Of a stretch of DNA of 64,000 nucleotides, positions 48,520-57,899 are shown piece after piece. The stretch comes from Psychrobacter sp. APC 3281 (GTDB taxonomy: Bacteria > Pseudomonadota > Gammaproteobacteria > Pseudomonadales > Moraxellaceae): the NCBI RefSeq assembly GCF_030407815.1, contig NZ_JASDCS010000008.1:165419-229418 (forward strand). The letters run 5' to 3'. The notes beneath the pieces were generated by a model. That model ran no database searches, was not told the DNA's origin, and worked only from the letters and a program-made list of their open reading frames with translations. The first letter of the stretch is position 1; every line of letters begins with the position of its first letter. The translations under genes were made by a program, and so were the position numbers.

Positions 48520-49638
48520 ATGCAAGATACTTTCATAAAAGCCTATCCAAAACTACTTCAGCCTTCTGTTGCGGTAGCGGGCTTGTGGCTGGCGCACGGT
48601 GACGAGCCTCTGCTGAGTCAATGGTTGATAGATGCGCTGCGCCCACACTGGCGCGCACAGAATTACGCAATCAAACGTATAGAGCTGATTTCTGTCAAAA
48701 GCTGGCAGGAAGTATTGTCCGAGCTTGGTAGTCAGTCATTATTTGATGATGCCAGTGCCTTAATCGTGACGGGAAATCATAAACCTGACAAAGCAGTTAT
48801 CGCTGAGTTAGAACGTTTTGCAGTCGAGGCACAAGCTGGCACACACGGTCATAGTGTGTTGTGGCTCACACCTAAGCAAGACAAACGCAGCCAGAGCAGT
48901 AAATGGTTTGCTCCTTTTGCACAATATGGCAATGTCATTGATTGCAATTTATACAATGAGCAGCAGCGCCAACAGCTACTACAAATACAAGCTCAGAAGT
49001 TTGGTTTAAGACTGTCTCAAGAGGCATGGCAGCTACTCATGTCACACACTGAGCATCATTTGCTAAGTGCTTATCAAACCCTATGGCGATTGTCTTATCT
49101 GTTTGCACCGCAGCTAGTTGCTAATAGCCGTACTAGTGAAAATAACAGTACTAGTGAAGATAGTGCTACTGACAACAGTACCGAACAATCTAATAGCTTT
49201 TCACAACCTGTGAATAATGTGGCATTGGATATTGCAGACCTACAAGCAGCGTTGGTCAGCGACGCACAGTTTAGTGTGTTTGATTTGTCTGATGCGATGC
49301 TTGCGGGCAATAGTACGCAGGTTGCCAAAATCATGTTTCAGCTAAAGTCGACCGATGAGCCCACTACTTTAGTACTCTGGGCTATTAGCAAAGACATGCG
49401 TCAAATCATTCAACTTATGGACGGTCAAGACCCTCAAGCATTAGGCATTTGGCGTAGTAAACAAGGTTTATACCAACAAGCCTGCCGTCGTCAGTCAAAA
49501 CAACAAACGAGCGAATGGCCTGCCCTGCTTTACCGCTGTGACCAAGCTATCAAAGGTCTTATTCGTCAGCCAGCATGGGAATTATTATTGCAAGCGGCAC
49601 TAGAGCTCGCAGGTAAGCGTTTATTTGCTATGCGCTAA
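48520..49638 (+). CDS. holA: DNA polymerase III subunit delta
   Basis: HolA is the delta subunit of the clamp loader, which opens the beta clamp. Recognisable regions are LWLAHGDEPLLSQWLIDALR at the start, SLFDDASALIVTG, and the C-terminal helical collar (TLVLWAISKDMRQIIQL, PAWELLLQAALELAG). At 372 residues it is somewhat long. The extra part is a Ser/Thr/Asn-rich insertion at about residues 203-228, encoded by repeated ACTAGTGAA-like units, lying between the second and third domains. It follows lptE as in other gammaproteobacteria. Confidence 0.92.
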   Translation: MQDTFIKAYPKLLQPSVAVAGLWLAHGDEPLLSQWLIDALRPHWRAQNYAIKRIELISVKSWQEVLSELGSQSLFDDASALIVTGNHKPDKAVIAELERFAVEAQAGTHGHSVLWLTPKQDKRSQSSKWFAPFAQYGNVIDCNLYNEQQRQQLLQIQAQKFGLRLSQEAWQLLMSHTEHHLLSAYQTLWRLSYLFAPQLVANSRTSENNSTSEDSATDNSTEQSNSFSQPVNNVALDIADLQAALVSDAQFSVFDLSDAMLAGNSTQVAKIMFQLKSTDEPTTLVLWAISKDMRQIIQLMDGQDPQALGIWRSKQGLYQQACRRQSKQQTSEWPALLYRCDQAIKGLIRQPAWELLLQAALELAGKRLFAMR

Positions 49639-49940
49639 GACTGAGCCACTTGTCACCACCTTTTATTGTTGCGCTTAGCCACGAGTTATCCATCTCTTCT
49701 CTTACTGATCTATACGTTTTTCTTATTGGTTTATACATTTAAACGCTATAAATCCAGATTCTACTACCCTATCTTATTCTCCTATAATCTCCGTTTTATT
49801 GATTTTTAGTAAGCATTTCTTTTCTGTACCTGTCTCTATTCTTGGCTACCTTAACCTTTCGTAAACTAATTTCCATTCCCTTTTATAGATGAAGTCTCTA
49901 CTATATCTACACTTGATTTAATTGTGATTGGATTGTTGTC
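49639..49940. other. Spacer between holA and macA
   Basis: This is 302 bases of T-rich sequence. I see no gene, repeat or convincing terminator. It should contain the macAB promoter, but no clear sigma-70 boxes stand out. Confidence 0.4.
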
Positions 49941-51266
49941 ATGCGCAAAATAAGCAAAAAGTCTGCTATCAAATGGGGTGTCATCACCTTAATTATCGTA
50001 GCATTAGGGGCTTTGGCCTATACTTTTTTAAAACCAGAAGAAACCACACCTAACTATTTAACCGCAACCGTTGAAGTCGGTGATATTGAAAACAATGTCA
50101 TGGCATCTGGTAAAGTAAAAGCGTTAAATACCGTCGATGTAGGGGCACAGGTATCTGGTGAAGTAAAACGCCTATACGTTGAAGTCGGTGATGAGGTGAA
50201 ACAAGGCGATTTGATTGCGCAGATTGATCAAGTGACTCAGAAGAACAGCCTGAGCAATGAACAAGCCAGTCTTGAACAAAGCGAAGCCGCACTACAAAGT
50301 GCACAAGCAGAATCGTTAAGCAAACAAGCCAGTCTAAAAAGTGCCTATGCCGATCTTGCCAGCCGTCAGTCTGAGCTCAAACAAGCACAGTCTGATTTTG
50401 CGCGTTTGCAAGACTTAGTCGCTATCGACGCTATCTCGCAGCAAGAATATGACACGCAAGCGACCAGTGTCGAGACCGCAAAAGCAGCGGTTGCCAATGC
50501 ACGTGCAGCTATTGATACAGCAAAAGCGGCGATTGCGACCACTGAAGCCAATATCAACAGTCAGCAAGCGGCGTTACGCAAATCACGAACCAACGTCAGT
50601 ACTGCTGAAGAAGATCTAAGCTATACCACAATTCGCGCCCCGATATCAGGTACCGTCGTTTCTATTACCACTGAGCAAGGCACTACGGTTAACGCTAATC
50701 AAACAGCGCCTACATTAGTAACGCTAGCGGATTTATCGACCGTACGTATTAATGCGCAAATCTCGGAAGCTGACGTTATCAATGTCAGTGCTGGTATGCC
50801 TGCTTATTTCAATATTATCGGTAATCCAGATCAGCAATATGATGCGACGTTGACTGCTATCGAGCCTGCTCCAGAGCAAATCAGTAGTACCAGCTCAACG
50901 GACGCTGCTATCTATTATGTTGGCTACGTAGAAGTACCAAACCCTGACCGCTTGTTCCGTATTGATATGACCGCGCAGATTTATATCATCGTCAATGAAG
51001 CCAAAAACGCTCTATTAGTACCGTCAACAGTGATACAAGAAAAACGCTCTAAAGGTAAAGAAAAAGGCAAAGCGGCCACTGGTAAGTTTGTACGTGTATT
51101 AAAAGAGGACGGAACCGTAGAGGAGCGTACTGTAGAAGTCGGTATCGACAACCGAGTAAACGCGCAAATCTTAAGCGGTCTGAAAGAAGGGGAAGAAGTA
51201 ATCATCAGTGAAGAAAGCGGTAAGAAATCAGGTAGCGGCCGTATCCCTGGTGGACCTCGAATGTAA
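49941..51266 (+). CDS. macA: Macrolide efflux periplasmic adaptor MacA
   Basis: MacA is a membrane-fusion protein linking the ABC transporter MacB to an outer-membrane TolC-like channel. The 441-residue protein has an N-terminal membrane anchor (WGVITLIIVALGALAYTFL), a biotinyl-lipoyl half (VDVGAQVSGEVKRLYVEVGD), and a long coiled-coil hairpin at about residues 95-220. This hairpin contains Ala/Gln/Ser-rich heptads. A second lipoyl half follows (YTTIRAPISGTVVSITTEQG), then beta-barrel and membrane-proximal domains. The C-terminus is basic and Gly-rich. It sits 101 bases before macB. Confidence 0.92.
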   Translation: MRKISKKSAIKWGVITLIIVALGALAYTFLKPEETTPNYLTATVEVGDIENNVMASGKVKALNTVDVGAQVSGEVKRLYVEVGDEVKQGDLIAQIDQVTQKNSLSNEQASLEQSEAALQSAQAESLSKQASLKSAYADLASRQSELKQAQSDFARLQDLVAIDAISQQEYDTQATSVETAKAAVANARAAIDTAKAAIATTEANINSQQAALRKSRTNVSTAEEDLSYTTIRAPISGTVVSITTEQGTTVNANQTAPTLVTLADLSTVRINAQISEADVINVSAGMPAYFNIIGNPDQQYDATLTAIEPAPEQISSTSSTDAAIYYVGYVEVPNPDRLFRIDMTAQIYIIVNEAKNALLVPSTVIQEKRSKGKEKGKAATGKFVRVLKEDGTVEERTVEVGIDNRVNAQILSGLKEGEEVIISEESGKKSGSGRIPGGPRM

Positions 51267-51292
51267 CTTGTTCTTTGACTATGTTGAATAAA

Positions 51293-51321
51293 AAAGGGCT
51301 CGTTAAACATAGCGGCCCTTT
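51293..51321 (+). promoter_or_regulatory. Weak hairpin between macA and macB
   Basis: AAAGGGC (51293-51299) pairs with GCCCTTT (51315-51321) across a 15-base loop. The T run is only three bases, so it is more likely a processing or attenuating hairpin than a full terminator. Confidence 0.35.
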
Positions 51322-51367
51322 CATAACAACACTATAACGCTTATTAGCCTTTATTAAAGACACTGCT

Positions 51368-53530
51368 ATGACTATATCTCAATCTCCTAAACCGTCGACT
51401 GAAGATAGCTCTGAAAGTAGCACGGCTCAAAACTTAGGGTCACACAATTCTGCTAACCCTTCAAACAACTCAGATAATTTAGACAATTTGAATAACTTAA
51501 ATAACTTAGACAGCTCAGATAACTTAAATAACTCGGCAAAAACCAATACCGTTAATCACCCTGCACCAGGCAAGCCTATTATGGAGTTGTCTGGCATTAT
51601 CAGAGAGTTCCCTGCTGGTGAGCAAACCATTCGCGTCTTGCATGATATCAATCTAACTATCAATCAAGGTGAGATGGTTGCTATCATTGGACAGTCAGGC
51701 TCTGGTAAGTCTACCTTGATGAATATCTTAGGTTGTTTAGATCAAGCCACGGCTGGCGATTATAAGATTTATGGTCAATCCGCTCGTAAGCTTGATGCCG
51801 ATCAATTGGCCGAACTTCGCCGTGAGCACTTTGGTTTTATTTTTCAGCGCTATCATTTGCTTGGTGATATTAGTGCCAAAGACAACGTCGCCGTCCCTGC
51901 TGTGTATGCTGGCATGGATACCGAGGCACGCACCAATCGTGCTGAGAAGCTATTAACGGATTTGGGCCTTGGCAATAAGGTCAATAACCGTCCCAATCAG
52001 CTCTCAGGTGGACAGCAGCAGCGTGTTTCTGTTGCTCGTGCACTGATGAATGGTGGCGATGTTATCTTGGCCGATGAGCCAACTGGTGCTCTAGACAGCA
52101 AGTCTGGCGAAGACGTCATGGCAATTTTGCATGACCTCAGTGCACAAGGCCATACCATTATTATGGTCACTCATGATCCAAAGCTAGCGGCACAAGCAGA
52201 GCGTGTGATTGAGCTAAAAGATGGCTATGTCATCGCTGATTATCAAACTGAGCATTACAAGCACACCGACAAAAAACCAGAGTCTATCCTGGGTGAACAT
52301 CGTAAAAGTGCCTTTGGTAGCTTTATCGATCGACTGCTTGAAGCGTTTAAAATGTCTTTGCTTGCCATGCGTGCGCATAAGATGCGTACTCTACTGACTA
52401 TGCTAGGCATTATCATCGGTATCGCTGCGGTTGTATCTATCGTAGGTCTTGGACAAGGCTCTCAGCAGCAAATCCTTGCCAATATTAGCTCGCTAGGTAC
52501 TAATACCATCACCGTCAATGATGGCTACCCTAGAGGCGACCCTAGACGCCGCTATAACGATGACAACTTGACACCAGAAGACGCAGAGGCGGTCGGCAAT
52601 CAGCCCTATATTATCAGCGTCAGCCCTCAAGTAAATGCTAACTCTAGCGTGCGCTATCGTAGTATACAAGAGGATACTACCGTCAACGGCGTTGGCGAAG
52701 ACTATCTAACCGTCACTGGTGAGACGTTGGCATTGGGTCAAGGGTTTGATGCAAAAAGCGTCACATTACGTAGTCAAGATATCATCATTGATGACAATGC
52801 CAAGCAGACCTTTTTCTCAGATATTGATAATCCTGTTGGCGAGGTGATATTGGTTGGTAGTGTGCCTGGACGCGTGATTGGCGTACTCGAAGAGAGTGAT
52901 GGTGGCTTTGGTCCCAGTGTGACGACGCCTACCATCTATATGCCTTATACAACGGTGATGTCGCGCGTCACTGGTAGTACCAATATCGACCGCTTTGTGG
53001 CGTTGTTAGATGACAGTATCTCTTCTAGTGCCGCAGAGACGGCCATCTCTGATTTAATAGAGAGTCGCCATGGCAAAGATGACTTTGAGCTGCGCAATTC
53101 AGACTCTATTCGTCAAACGATCGAATCGACGACAGGTACGATGACCCTGCTTATTTCATCAGTCGCGGTCATTTCATTGATCGTCGGCGGTATTGGGGTG
53201 ATGAACATCATGCTAGTCTCTGTCACCGAGCGTACCAATGAGATTGGTGTACGTATGGCAGTAGGTGCACGTCAGAGCGATATCATGCAGCAGTTCCTTA
53301 TTGAGGCCGTTCTGGTCTGTATCTTAGGGGGGCTGATCGGTATTGGACTGGCATTTGCCATTGGTGAGTTAATTAATAGTGTGGGCGGTGATAATTTCAA
53401 AGTTATCTATTCATCAACCTCTATTATTGCCGCTTTTGTTTGTTCGACGTTAATTGGCGTAGTATTTGGTTTCTTGCCAGCACGTAATGCCGCCAAATTA
53501 GATCCTGTTGAAGCACTTTCTCGAGACTAA
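51368..53530 (+). CDS. macB: Macrolide ABC transporter ATP-binding and permease protein MacB
   Basis: MacB is a mechanotransmission ABC transporter that exports macrolides, toxins or other substrates from the periplasm with MacA and TolC. The 720-residue protein has an ATPase domain with Walker A IGQSGSGKST, signature LSGGQQQR and Walker B VILADEPTGALD. An FtsX-type membrane part follows, with one helix near residue 345 and three C-terminal helices (SLIVGGIGVMNIMLVSV onward) around a periplasmic domain. The first 70 residues are an unusual Asn/Ser/Leu/Asp-rich tail with DNLNN repeats, absent from E. coli MacB, before MELSGIIREF. ATG 51368 is the first start; an ATG at the MELSG position could be used instead. 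Confidence 0.92.
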   Translation: MTISQSPKPSTEDSSESSTAQNLGSHNSANPSNNSDNLDNLNNLNNLDSSDNLNNSAKTNTVNHPAPGKPIMELSGIIREFPAGEQTIRVLHDINLTINQGEMVAIIGQSGSGKSTLMNILGCLDQATAGDYKIYGQSARKLDADQLAELRREHFGFIFQRYHLLGDISAKDNVAVPAVYAGMDTEARTNRAEKLLTDLGLGNKVNNRPNQLSGGQQQRVSVARALMNGGDVILADEPTGALDSKSGEDVMAILHDLSAQGHTIIMVTHDPKLAAQAERVIELKDGYVIADYQTEHYKHTDKKPESILGEHRKSAFGSFIDRLLEAFKMSLLAMRAHKMRTLLTMLGIIIGIAAVVSIVGLGQGSQQQILANISSLGTNTITVNDGYPRGDPRRRYNDDNLTPEDAEAVGNQPYIISVSPQVNANSSVRYRSIQEDTTVNGVGEDYLTVTGETLALGQGFDAKSVTLRSQDIIIDDNAKQTFFSDIDNPVGEVILVGSVPGRVIGVLEESDGGFGPSVTTPTIYMPYTTVMSRVTGSTNIDRFVALLDDSISSSAAETAISDLIESRHGKDDFELRNSDSIRQTIESTTGTMTLLISSVAVISLIVGGIGVMNIMLVSVTERTNEIGVRMAVGARQSDIMQQFLIEAVLVCILGGLIGIGLAFAIGELINSVGGDNFKVIYSSTSIIAAFVCSTLIGVVFGFLPARNAAKLDPVEALSRD

Positions 53531-53657
53531 TAATCGATTATTGACTCGCTTTAGCCAAAAATAGAGCAGTCAATATCGATATAATGACGAAAATTTAAAT
53601 AAACTGGAGTAAATTGGCAATTTTATAAGAGAATTACACTTTTTTTATCATGTGGGG

Positions 53658-53685
53658 TTGTAATTGTCATAATAATATATATAAT
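53658..53685 (+). promoter_or_regulatory. Predicted sigma-70 promoter for the tRNA-Lys genes
   Basis: TTGTAA (53658-53663) and TATAAT (53680-53685) are 16 bases apart, about 40 bases before the first tRNA. The -10 box is a perfect consensus. Confidence 0.6.
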
Positions 53686-53724
53686 GTGCTCTCACGTTTA
53701 GGGATACAAACACTTTAAACGTTA

Positions 53725-53800
53725 GGGCTGTTAGCTCAGTTGGTAGAGCAGTTGACTTTTAATCAATTGGTCCCGCGTTCGAGTCGCGGACAGCCCACCA
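53725..53800 (+). tRNA. tRNA-Lys (anticodon TTT), copy 1
   Basis: A 76-base cloverleaf. The acceptor stem GGGCTGT pairs with ACAGCCC and the CCA end is encoded. The D arm has TAGCTCAGTTGGTAGAGCA. The anticodon arm is TTGACTTTTAATCAA with anticodon TTT, and the T arm contains GTTCGAGTC. The sequence closely resembles E. coli tRNA-Lys. Confidence 0.97.
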
Positions 53801-53960
53801 TATTTAGTTTAATCTTTATTAATCGTTCTACCCTATCCGGTAGTAGACTAATAAAGGTAAGTTTAAAAGACATCGTCAAGATGTTTAGTTTTAGAAAGTT
53901 CTTTAGTTAGAATTTTCTCTTGCAGAGTTAAATAAGCATCGCTTTTTTATATACTCTTCA

Positions 53961-54036
53961 GGGCTGTTAGCTCAGTTGGTAGAGCAGTTGACTTTTAATC
54001 AATTGGTCCCGCGTTCGAGTCGCGGACAGCCCACCA
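53961..54036 (+). tRNA. tRNA-Lys (anticodon TTT), copy 2
   Basis: Identical to the copy at 53725-53800 over all 76 bases and sharing seven further bases downstream (TATTTAG). The 160-base spacer between the copies contains no terminator and no well-spaced promoter, so both are probably made from one transcript. Confidence 0.97.
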
Positions 54037-54043
54037 TATTTAG

Positions 54044-54080
54044 AAAGCCCAGTTACTATCTTAGTAACTGGGCTTTTTTT
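54044..54080 (+). terminator. Strong terminator after the tRNA-Lys pair
   Basis: AAAGCCCAGTTACTA pairs with TAGTAACTGGGCTTT across a four-base loop, followed by a T run. It begins eight bases after the second tRNA. Confidence 0.95.
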
Positions 54081-54138
54081 CGTCTGGGCTTTTTAAACGT
54101 TGTTTTTTAGCTATTAGTTTCTTAGCTTTTATATACCT

Positions 54139-54927
54139 CTATTTATTATGCTTGCGTTTAAACAGTCTAAAGTTATCTCTCTTGCGCCATAGTAGTTTAT
54201 GTCTAATCGTATCTTTGATGGTACGTGGGTGCTTAGGAGCATGATCAATAAACTCATCAAACTCTGCTTCACTCATTGCAAGCTCTCGACCATGTGCCAT
54301 CATCACCATTGACGGTTGCAATGCCCTGATTTTTTTTAACGATTGAACATAGTCTTTAGGATAATAGACAGGAAATGGTGCTACGAACTTGTGTCGCAAC
54401 TTAATGATTAAATCAGCAGTGTACACTTCACGACTGGGCAGATGAAATAAAGACAAGTCACGATCCGTATGACCTGGCGTCTCTAGTACTTGCCACTCAT
54501 CAAAGTGTGGCACAAGCTCACCATCTGTGACGGTGATATCTGGTTTTAGACTTGCCGAGTAATATAGGTTTTTAAATGGGCGTCCTTGACGTCTGGCCAC
54601 ATAATATCCTAGATGTATATCTACGAAGTGCATCGTGCGCCCGCCAATACCGCTATACCACTGCTTTTTTTTATCAGCTGAGACAATTAGACAGCCCGTC
54701 TTTTCTCGAAACTTATGCGCACCGCCTGCATGATCCGGATGCATATGCGTGACCACCACTACTTTTAGGTCGGTGACGGGTCGTTTTAACGTCGACTTGA
54801 TATAGTCGAGCACCATCGGCACATCAGCACGGCAACAGCCATCTAACAGCATTATTTTCTCTGGATATACTGCCAGATAGCTACTCTGGATATATCCTTC
54901 TAAACGTACAATTTCACATAGACTCAT
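54139..54927 (-). CDS. Metallo-beta-lactamase-fold hydrolase
   Basis: This is a 262-residue protein with the metal-binding motif THMHPDHAGG (HxHxDH) near residue 61. Further ligands are a His in ETPGHTDRDLSLF near 152, an Asp in VYTADLII near 172 and a His in MMAHGREL near 214. All ligands for two metals appear present. No signal peptide is visible, so it is not a typical secreted beta-lactamase. It is more like the glyoxalase II or MBL-hydrolase branch. Substrate unknown. AGGGAAC lies upstream of the ATG. The small membrane-protein gene at 54942 lies 14 bases upstream and may be cotranscribed. Confidence 0.85.
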   Translation of the reverse strand: MSLCEIVRLEGYIQSSYLAVYPEKIMLLDGCCRADVPMVLDYIKSTLKRPVTDLKVVVVTHMHPDHAGGAHKFREKTGCLIVSADKKKQWYSGIGGRTMHFVDIHLGYYVARRQGRPFKNLYYSASLKPDITVTDGELVPHFDEWQVLETPGHTDRDLSLFHLPSREVYTADLIIKLRHKFVAPFPVYYPKDYVQSLKKIRALQPSMVMMAHGRELAMSEAEFDEFIDHAPKHPRTIKDTIRHKLLWRKRDNFRLFKRKHNK

Positions 54928-54941
54928 TGGTGTTCCCTACC

Positions 54942-55124
54942 TCATTCGTCGTTATTATTGTGAGGCTTTTGTTCAGTTTTATAGCCAATCTTTAGTATAG
55001 CGCCCGTCACCACAAATAAAACGACTTTGAGTGAACGCCTGTGACTATATATAAAAGCGATGCAACACACAAAGACGGTGCAACTAATAATTATTAATAA
55101 AGAATGATTAGAACCTGTATACAT
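54942..55124 (-). CDS. Small predicted membrane protein
   Basis: This is a 60-residue open frame starting at ATG 55124 with two hydrophobic segments (SLLIIISCTVFVCCIAFIY and VVLFVVTGAILKIGY) and a polar Asn/Lys-rich tail. A TTG at 55166 could extend it, but that overlaps the katE terminator. No good ribosome binding site is visible, so its reality rests on the two-helix pattern and its position 14 bases before the MBL gene. I do not recognise the family. Confidence 0.45.
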   Translation of the reverse strand: MYTGSNHSLLIIISCTVFVCCIAFIYSHRRSLKVVLFVVTGAILKIGYKTEQKPHNNNDE

Positions 55125-55166
55125 AGTTTTATACGTGGCAATTCTCACCTTATTAATAAAAAGCAA

Positions 55167-55190
55167 AAACCCAGCACTTAGGCTGGGTTT
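55167..55190 (-). terminator. Terminator after katE
   Basis: AAACCCAGC pairs with GCTGGGTTT across a six-base loop. Read on the minus strand it runs into TTTTTGCTTTTT. It lies 62 bases after the katE stop. Confidence 0.85.
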
Positions 55191-55251
55191 AAGGAAATAT
55201 TTAGTATCTTATTTATCATTTTAGATAATTCGTAAATTACCTATTTATCGA

Positions 55252-57339
55252 CTATGCAAGATCACGAACCTTTGGCTCACGTTCCCATAGACGAGACTTA
55301 GCATTGCTAATAAAGGCATCTAGCTCGGCCAATGGCGTCACGAATTCATCTTTTTCAACTGGTAGTTTACTTAGGATAAATTCATCAGTCGCACCGCAAT
55401 AGGCGATGGCTTTGCAATGGTTGTACGCATCGTTGAACCAATCTAACGCTGAGCTGTCTTTTGCGAGCTTTTTAGCTTGGTCAGGCATGATGATACTAAC
55501 GACGGCATCAAACATCACTGACGGACCACCAGCAAGGCGCTCATCAGCTTGTATGCGTGTACCATCATCCAATACGACTTCTTTGTTAGGCGCTACAATC
55601 TTAACGCTAGCACCTTGCGCCTTAGCAGCATCTTCGAATTTTTGGACTTCACTACTATTAGAACCTTCTGCAACTAAGATACCGATCATACGACCTTTTA
55701 GGCTATCAGGCGTTAGGCCAATAGTTTGTACCGCTTTAGAGGTTCCCAAGTCTTGGACAGGTGCAGCCGCGTCAGCTGGCTTTGGTAGCTCCATACCCAA
55801 TGCCGTTGCTACGCGATTGGCCAAGTCTTCATCGATATGAATCAAATGGCTAAGCATACGTGTACGTACATGGGCTGTGTCTACTTTACCTAGCTCAAAC
55901 GCATAAGCGGTTGCGATATGTGCTTGCTCAGTTGCTGTCTGACTACGATAGAACATACGTGGCTGGCTATAATGATCGGCAAAGCTCTCGTCACGTACGC
56001 GACCTTTTACGCCATCATCTAGTTGCTCATGGAATGAGTTAAAACCACGTTTAGCGCTTTCACGAGGACGAGTTGGATCTAGGCTTTGTGGCTCATAGAG
56101 TACACGCGTCTTAGGCACCTGCATTTGCATATGACCATCTTGCTGATTATTAGCAAACGGACATTTTGGTGCATTAATAGGAATCTGAGCAAAGTTTGGC
56201 GAGCCTAGACGTGATAGTTGGGTGTCTAGATAGCTGAACAAACGACCTTGTAATAACGGATCATTACTAAAGTCAACACCCGGTGGCAAATGCGATGGGC
56301 AGAATGCTACCTGCTCAGTCTCTGCAAAGAAATTATCTGGATAACGGTTCAATACCATCTTACCCACGACTTTCACTGGTACCAATTCTTCTGGAATCAG
56401 CTTGGTCGCATCAAGATGGTCAAATGGGAATTCGTTTGCTTCTTCTTCGGTAAATAACTGTACGCCAAACTCCCACTCAGGATAGTCACCATTGTTGATT
56501 GACTCAAACAAGTCGCGGCGATGATAGTCAGGATCAGCACCTGAGATTTTCACTGCCTCATCCCATGTAGTTGACTGTACGCCCAATACTGGCTTCCAAT
56601 GGAAACGTACAAAGGTGCTCTTACCGTCTTTATTGATTAAGCGATAGCTATGAATACCAAAACCTTCCATCATACGTAGGCTACGTGGTAGACCGCGATC
56701 ACTCATCAGCCAAATTAAGTTGTGCATGGTTTCAGGACTTAACGAGACAAAATCCCAAAACGTATCATGAGCAGATGCCGCTTGCGGGAAACCGCGATCT
56801 GGTTCTGGTTTTACCGCATGAATCAAATCTGGAAACTTCATCGCGTCTTGGATAAAGAAGATTGGCATGTTGTTACCAACAATGTCCCAGTTACCTTCTT
56901 CTGTATACATTTTTACAGCAAAACCGCGCACGTCACGTGGCGTATCTTTTGAGCCTTTGTTACCTGCTACCGTTGAAAAACGCGTGAACAATGGCGTTTG
57001 CTTACCCGTTTCGGTCAATACTTTGGCAGTTGTATATTCTTCTAGAGACTCTGTCAGCTCAAAATAACCGTGTGCTGCACTACCACGAGCATGGACGATA
57101 CGCTCAGGAATACGCTCATGGTCAAAATGATTGATTTTTTCACGTAATACAAAATCCTCTAATAGCGTTGGCCCACGTGAGCCTGCTTTTAGAGAGTTTT
57201 GATTATCAGCGATGGCCACACCTTGCTGCGTGGTTAATACTTTAGTGTCGTCACCTGCGCGCTGATGGGTTTCACCACCATTGCCACGTTCCGTATTCAT
57301 GTCTTTGGCGGGGTCCGTATGATCGATATTATTATTCAT
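55252..57339 (-). CDS. katE: Large-subunit catalase HPII (KatE)
   Basis: KatE dismutates hydrogen peroxide and uses a tetramer of heme subunits. The 695-residue length and the C-terminal DJ-1/PfpI-like domain (about residues 545-690, from [13 protein letters not shown]) mark a clade 2 large catalase. Active-site residues are visible: His in [14 protein letters not shown], Asn in [10 protein letters not shown] and the heme-ligand Tyr in [10 protein letters not shown]. The N-terminal 40 residues are hydrophilic and Asn/Asp/Thr-rich. AGGA precedes the ATG. A 12-base inverted repeat lies in the divergent spacer upstream. Confidence 0.96.
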   Translation of the reverse strand: MNNNIDHTDPAKDMNTERGNGGETHQRAGDDTKVLTTQQGVAIADNQNSLKAGSRGPTLLEDFVLREKINHFDHERIPERIVHARGSAAHGYFELTESLEEYTTAKVLTETGKQTPLFTRFSTVAGNKGSKDTPRDVRGFAVKMYTEEGNWDIVGNNMPIFFIQDAMKFPDLIHAVKPEPDRGFPQAASAHDTFWDFVSLSPETMHNLIWLMSDRGLPRSLRMMEGFGIHSYRLINKDGKSTFVRFHWKPVLGVQSTTWDEAVKISGADPDYHRRDLFESINNGDYPEWEFGVQLFTEEEANEFPFDHLDATKLIPEELVPVKVVGKMVLNRYPDNFFAETEQVAFCPSHLPPGVDFSNDPLLQGRLFSYLDTQLSRLGSPNFAQIPINAPKCPFANNQQDGHMQMQVPKTRVLYEPQSLDPTRPRESAKRGFNSFHEQLDDGVKGRVRDESFADHYSQPRMFYRSQTATEQAHIATAYAFELGKVDTAHVRTRMLSHLIHIDEDLANRVATALGMELPKPADAAAPVQDLGTSKAVQTIGLTPDSLKGRMIGILVAEGSNSSEVQKFEDAAKAQGASVKIVAPNKEVVLDDGTRIQADERLAGGPSVMFDAVVSIIMPDQAKKLAKDSSALDWFNDAYNHCKAIAYCGATDEFILSKLPVEKDEFVTPLAELDAFISNAKSRLWEREPKVRDLA

Positions 57340-57899
57340 AAAAAATCCTAGCTAATAGATTGAGAGTGCTCTTTTAAATCACTAAAAGAGTGCCTACACA
57401 GGTTTGATATCCTTTGAGATAGTGGTGACTTCATCTGTCATTTATTTATCTATGTTTTCAGCATTGTCGAGCATTAGATTGATACCGCACTAAAATTCGT
57501 AAAGGAATAATAGGCTTAGGAGTTATACTACCCAAAAAATAAGTCAAATATAGTTGCGTATATAGTAAACCTTGTTGATATTTAGTTAACGTTTATAGAC
57601 GCTATAAAGCGACTACTTTAGATAGCCTTAAAGGCGCATAAACGTTAACAATAGAATCTTGTAATGTAGTTATTCTTTAAGGTATGCTTTTTATGAAGTA
57701 CCAAAGACTATTGATAAATAAATTGGCAGGGTTTTAGCCTTATATTTATCTTCTTTATATCGTTGAATTCAAATGATTTCGTTACAAGAGAACCGAGCGC
57801 AAACTATACATTAGTATGGTTAGCGAAAATGACGATATAGCGGGTTTATAGGAATTTGACGATGCGACTATTTTTTATATAACTATAAGGCTACCTACC
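57340..57899. other. Divergent spacer between katE and the dienelactone hydrolase gene
   Basis: This 560-base region contains a 12-base inverted repeat (57585-57596 and 57638-57649) and, nearer katE, a 7-bp hairpin CTCTTTT/AAAAGAG at 57369-57390. Otherwise it is AT-rich, with no gene. Confidence 0.55.
57585..57649. repeat. 12-base inverted repeat, possible operator
   Basis: GTTAACGTTTAT at 57585-57596 is the exact reverse complement of ATAAACGTTAAC at 57638-57649, separated by 41 bases. Both arms contain the palindrome GTTAAC. It could be paired binding sites of a dimeric regulator. Confidence 0.5.

Noticed and set aside
53920..53955. Possible separate promoter for the second tRNA-Lys (TTGCAG and TATACT)
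   Set aside because: The boxes are 24 bases apart and the -10 box is only five bases before the tRNA, so the geometry is wrong.
53531..54138. Integrated element at the tRNA-Lys genes
   Set aside because: No integrase, attachment repeat or foreign gene block is present; downstream genes look resident.
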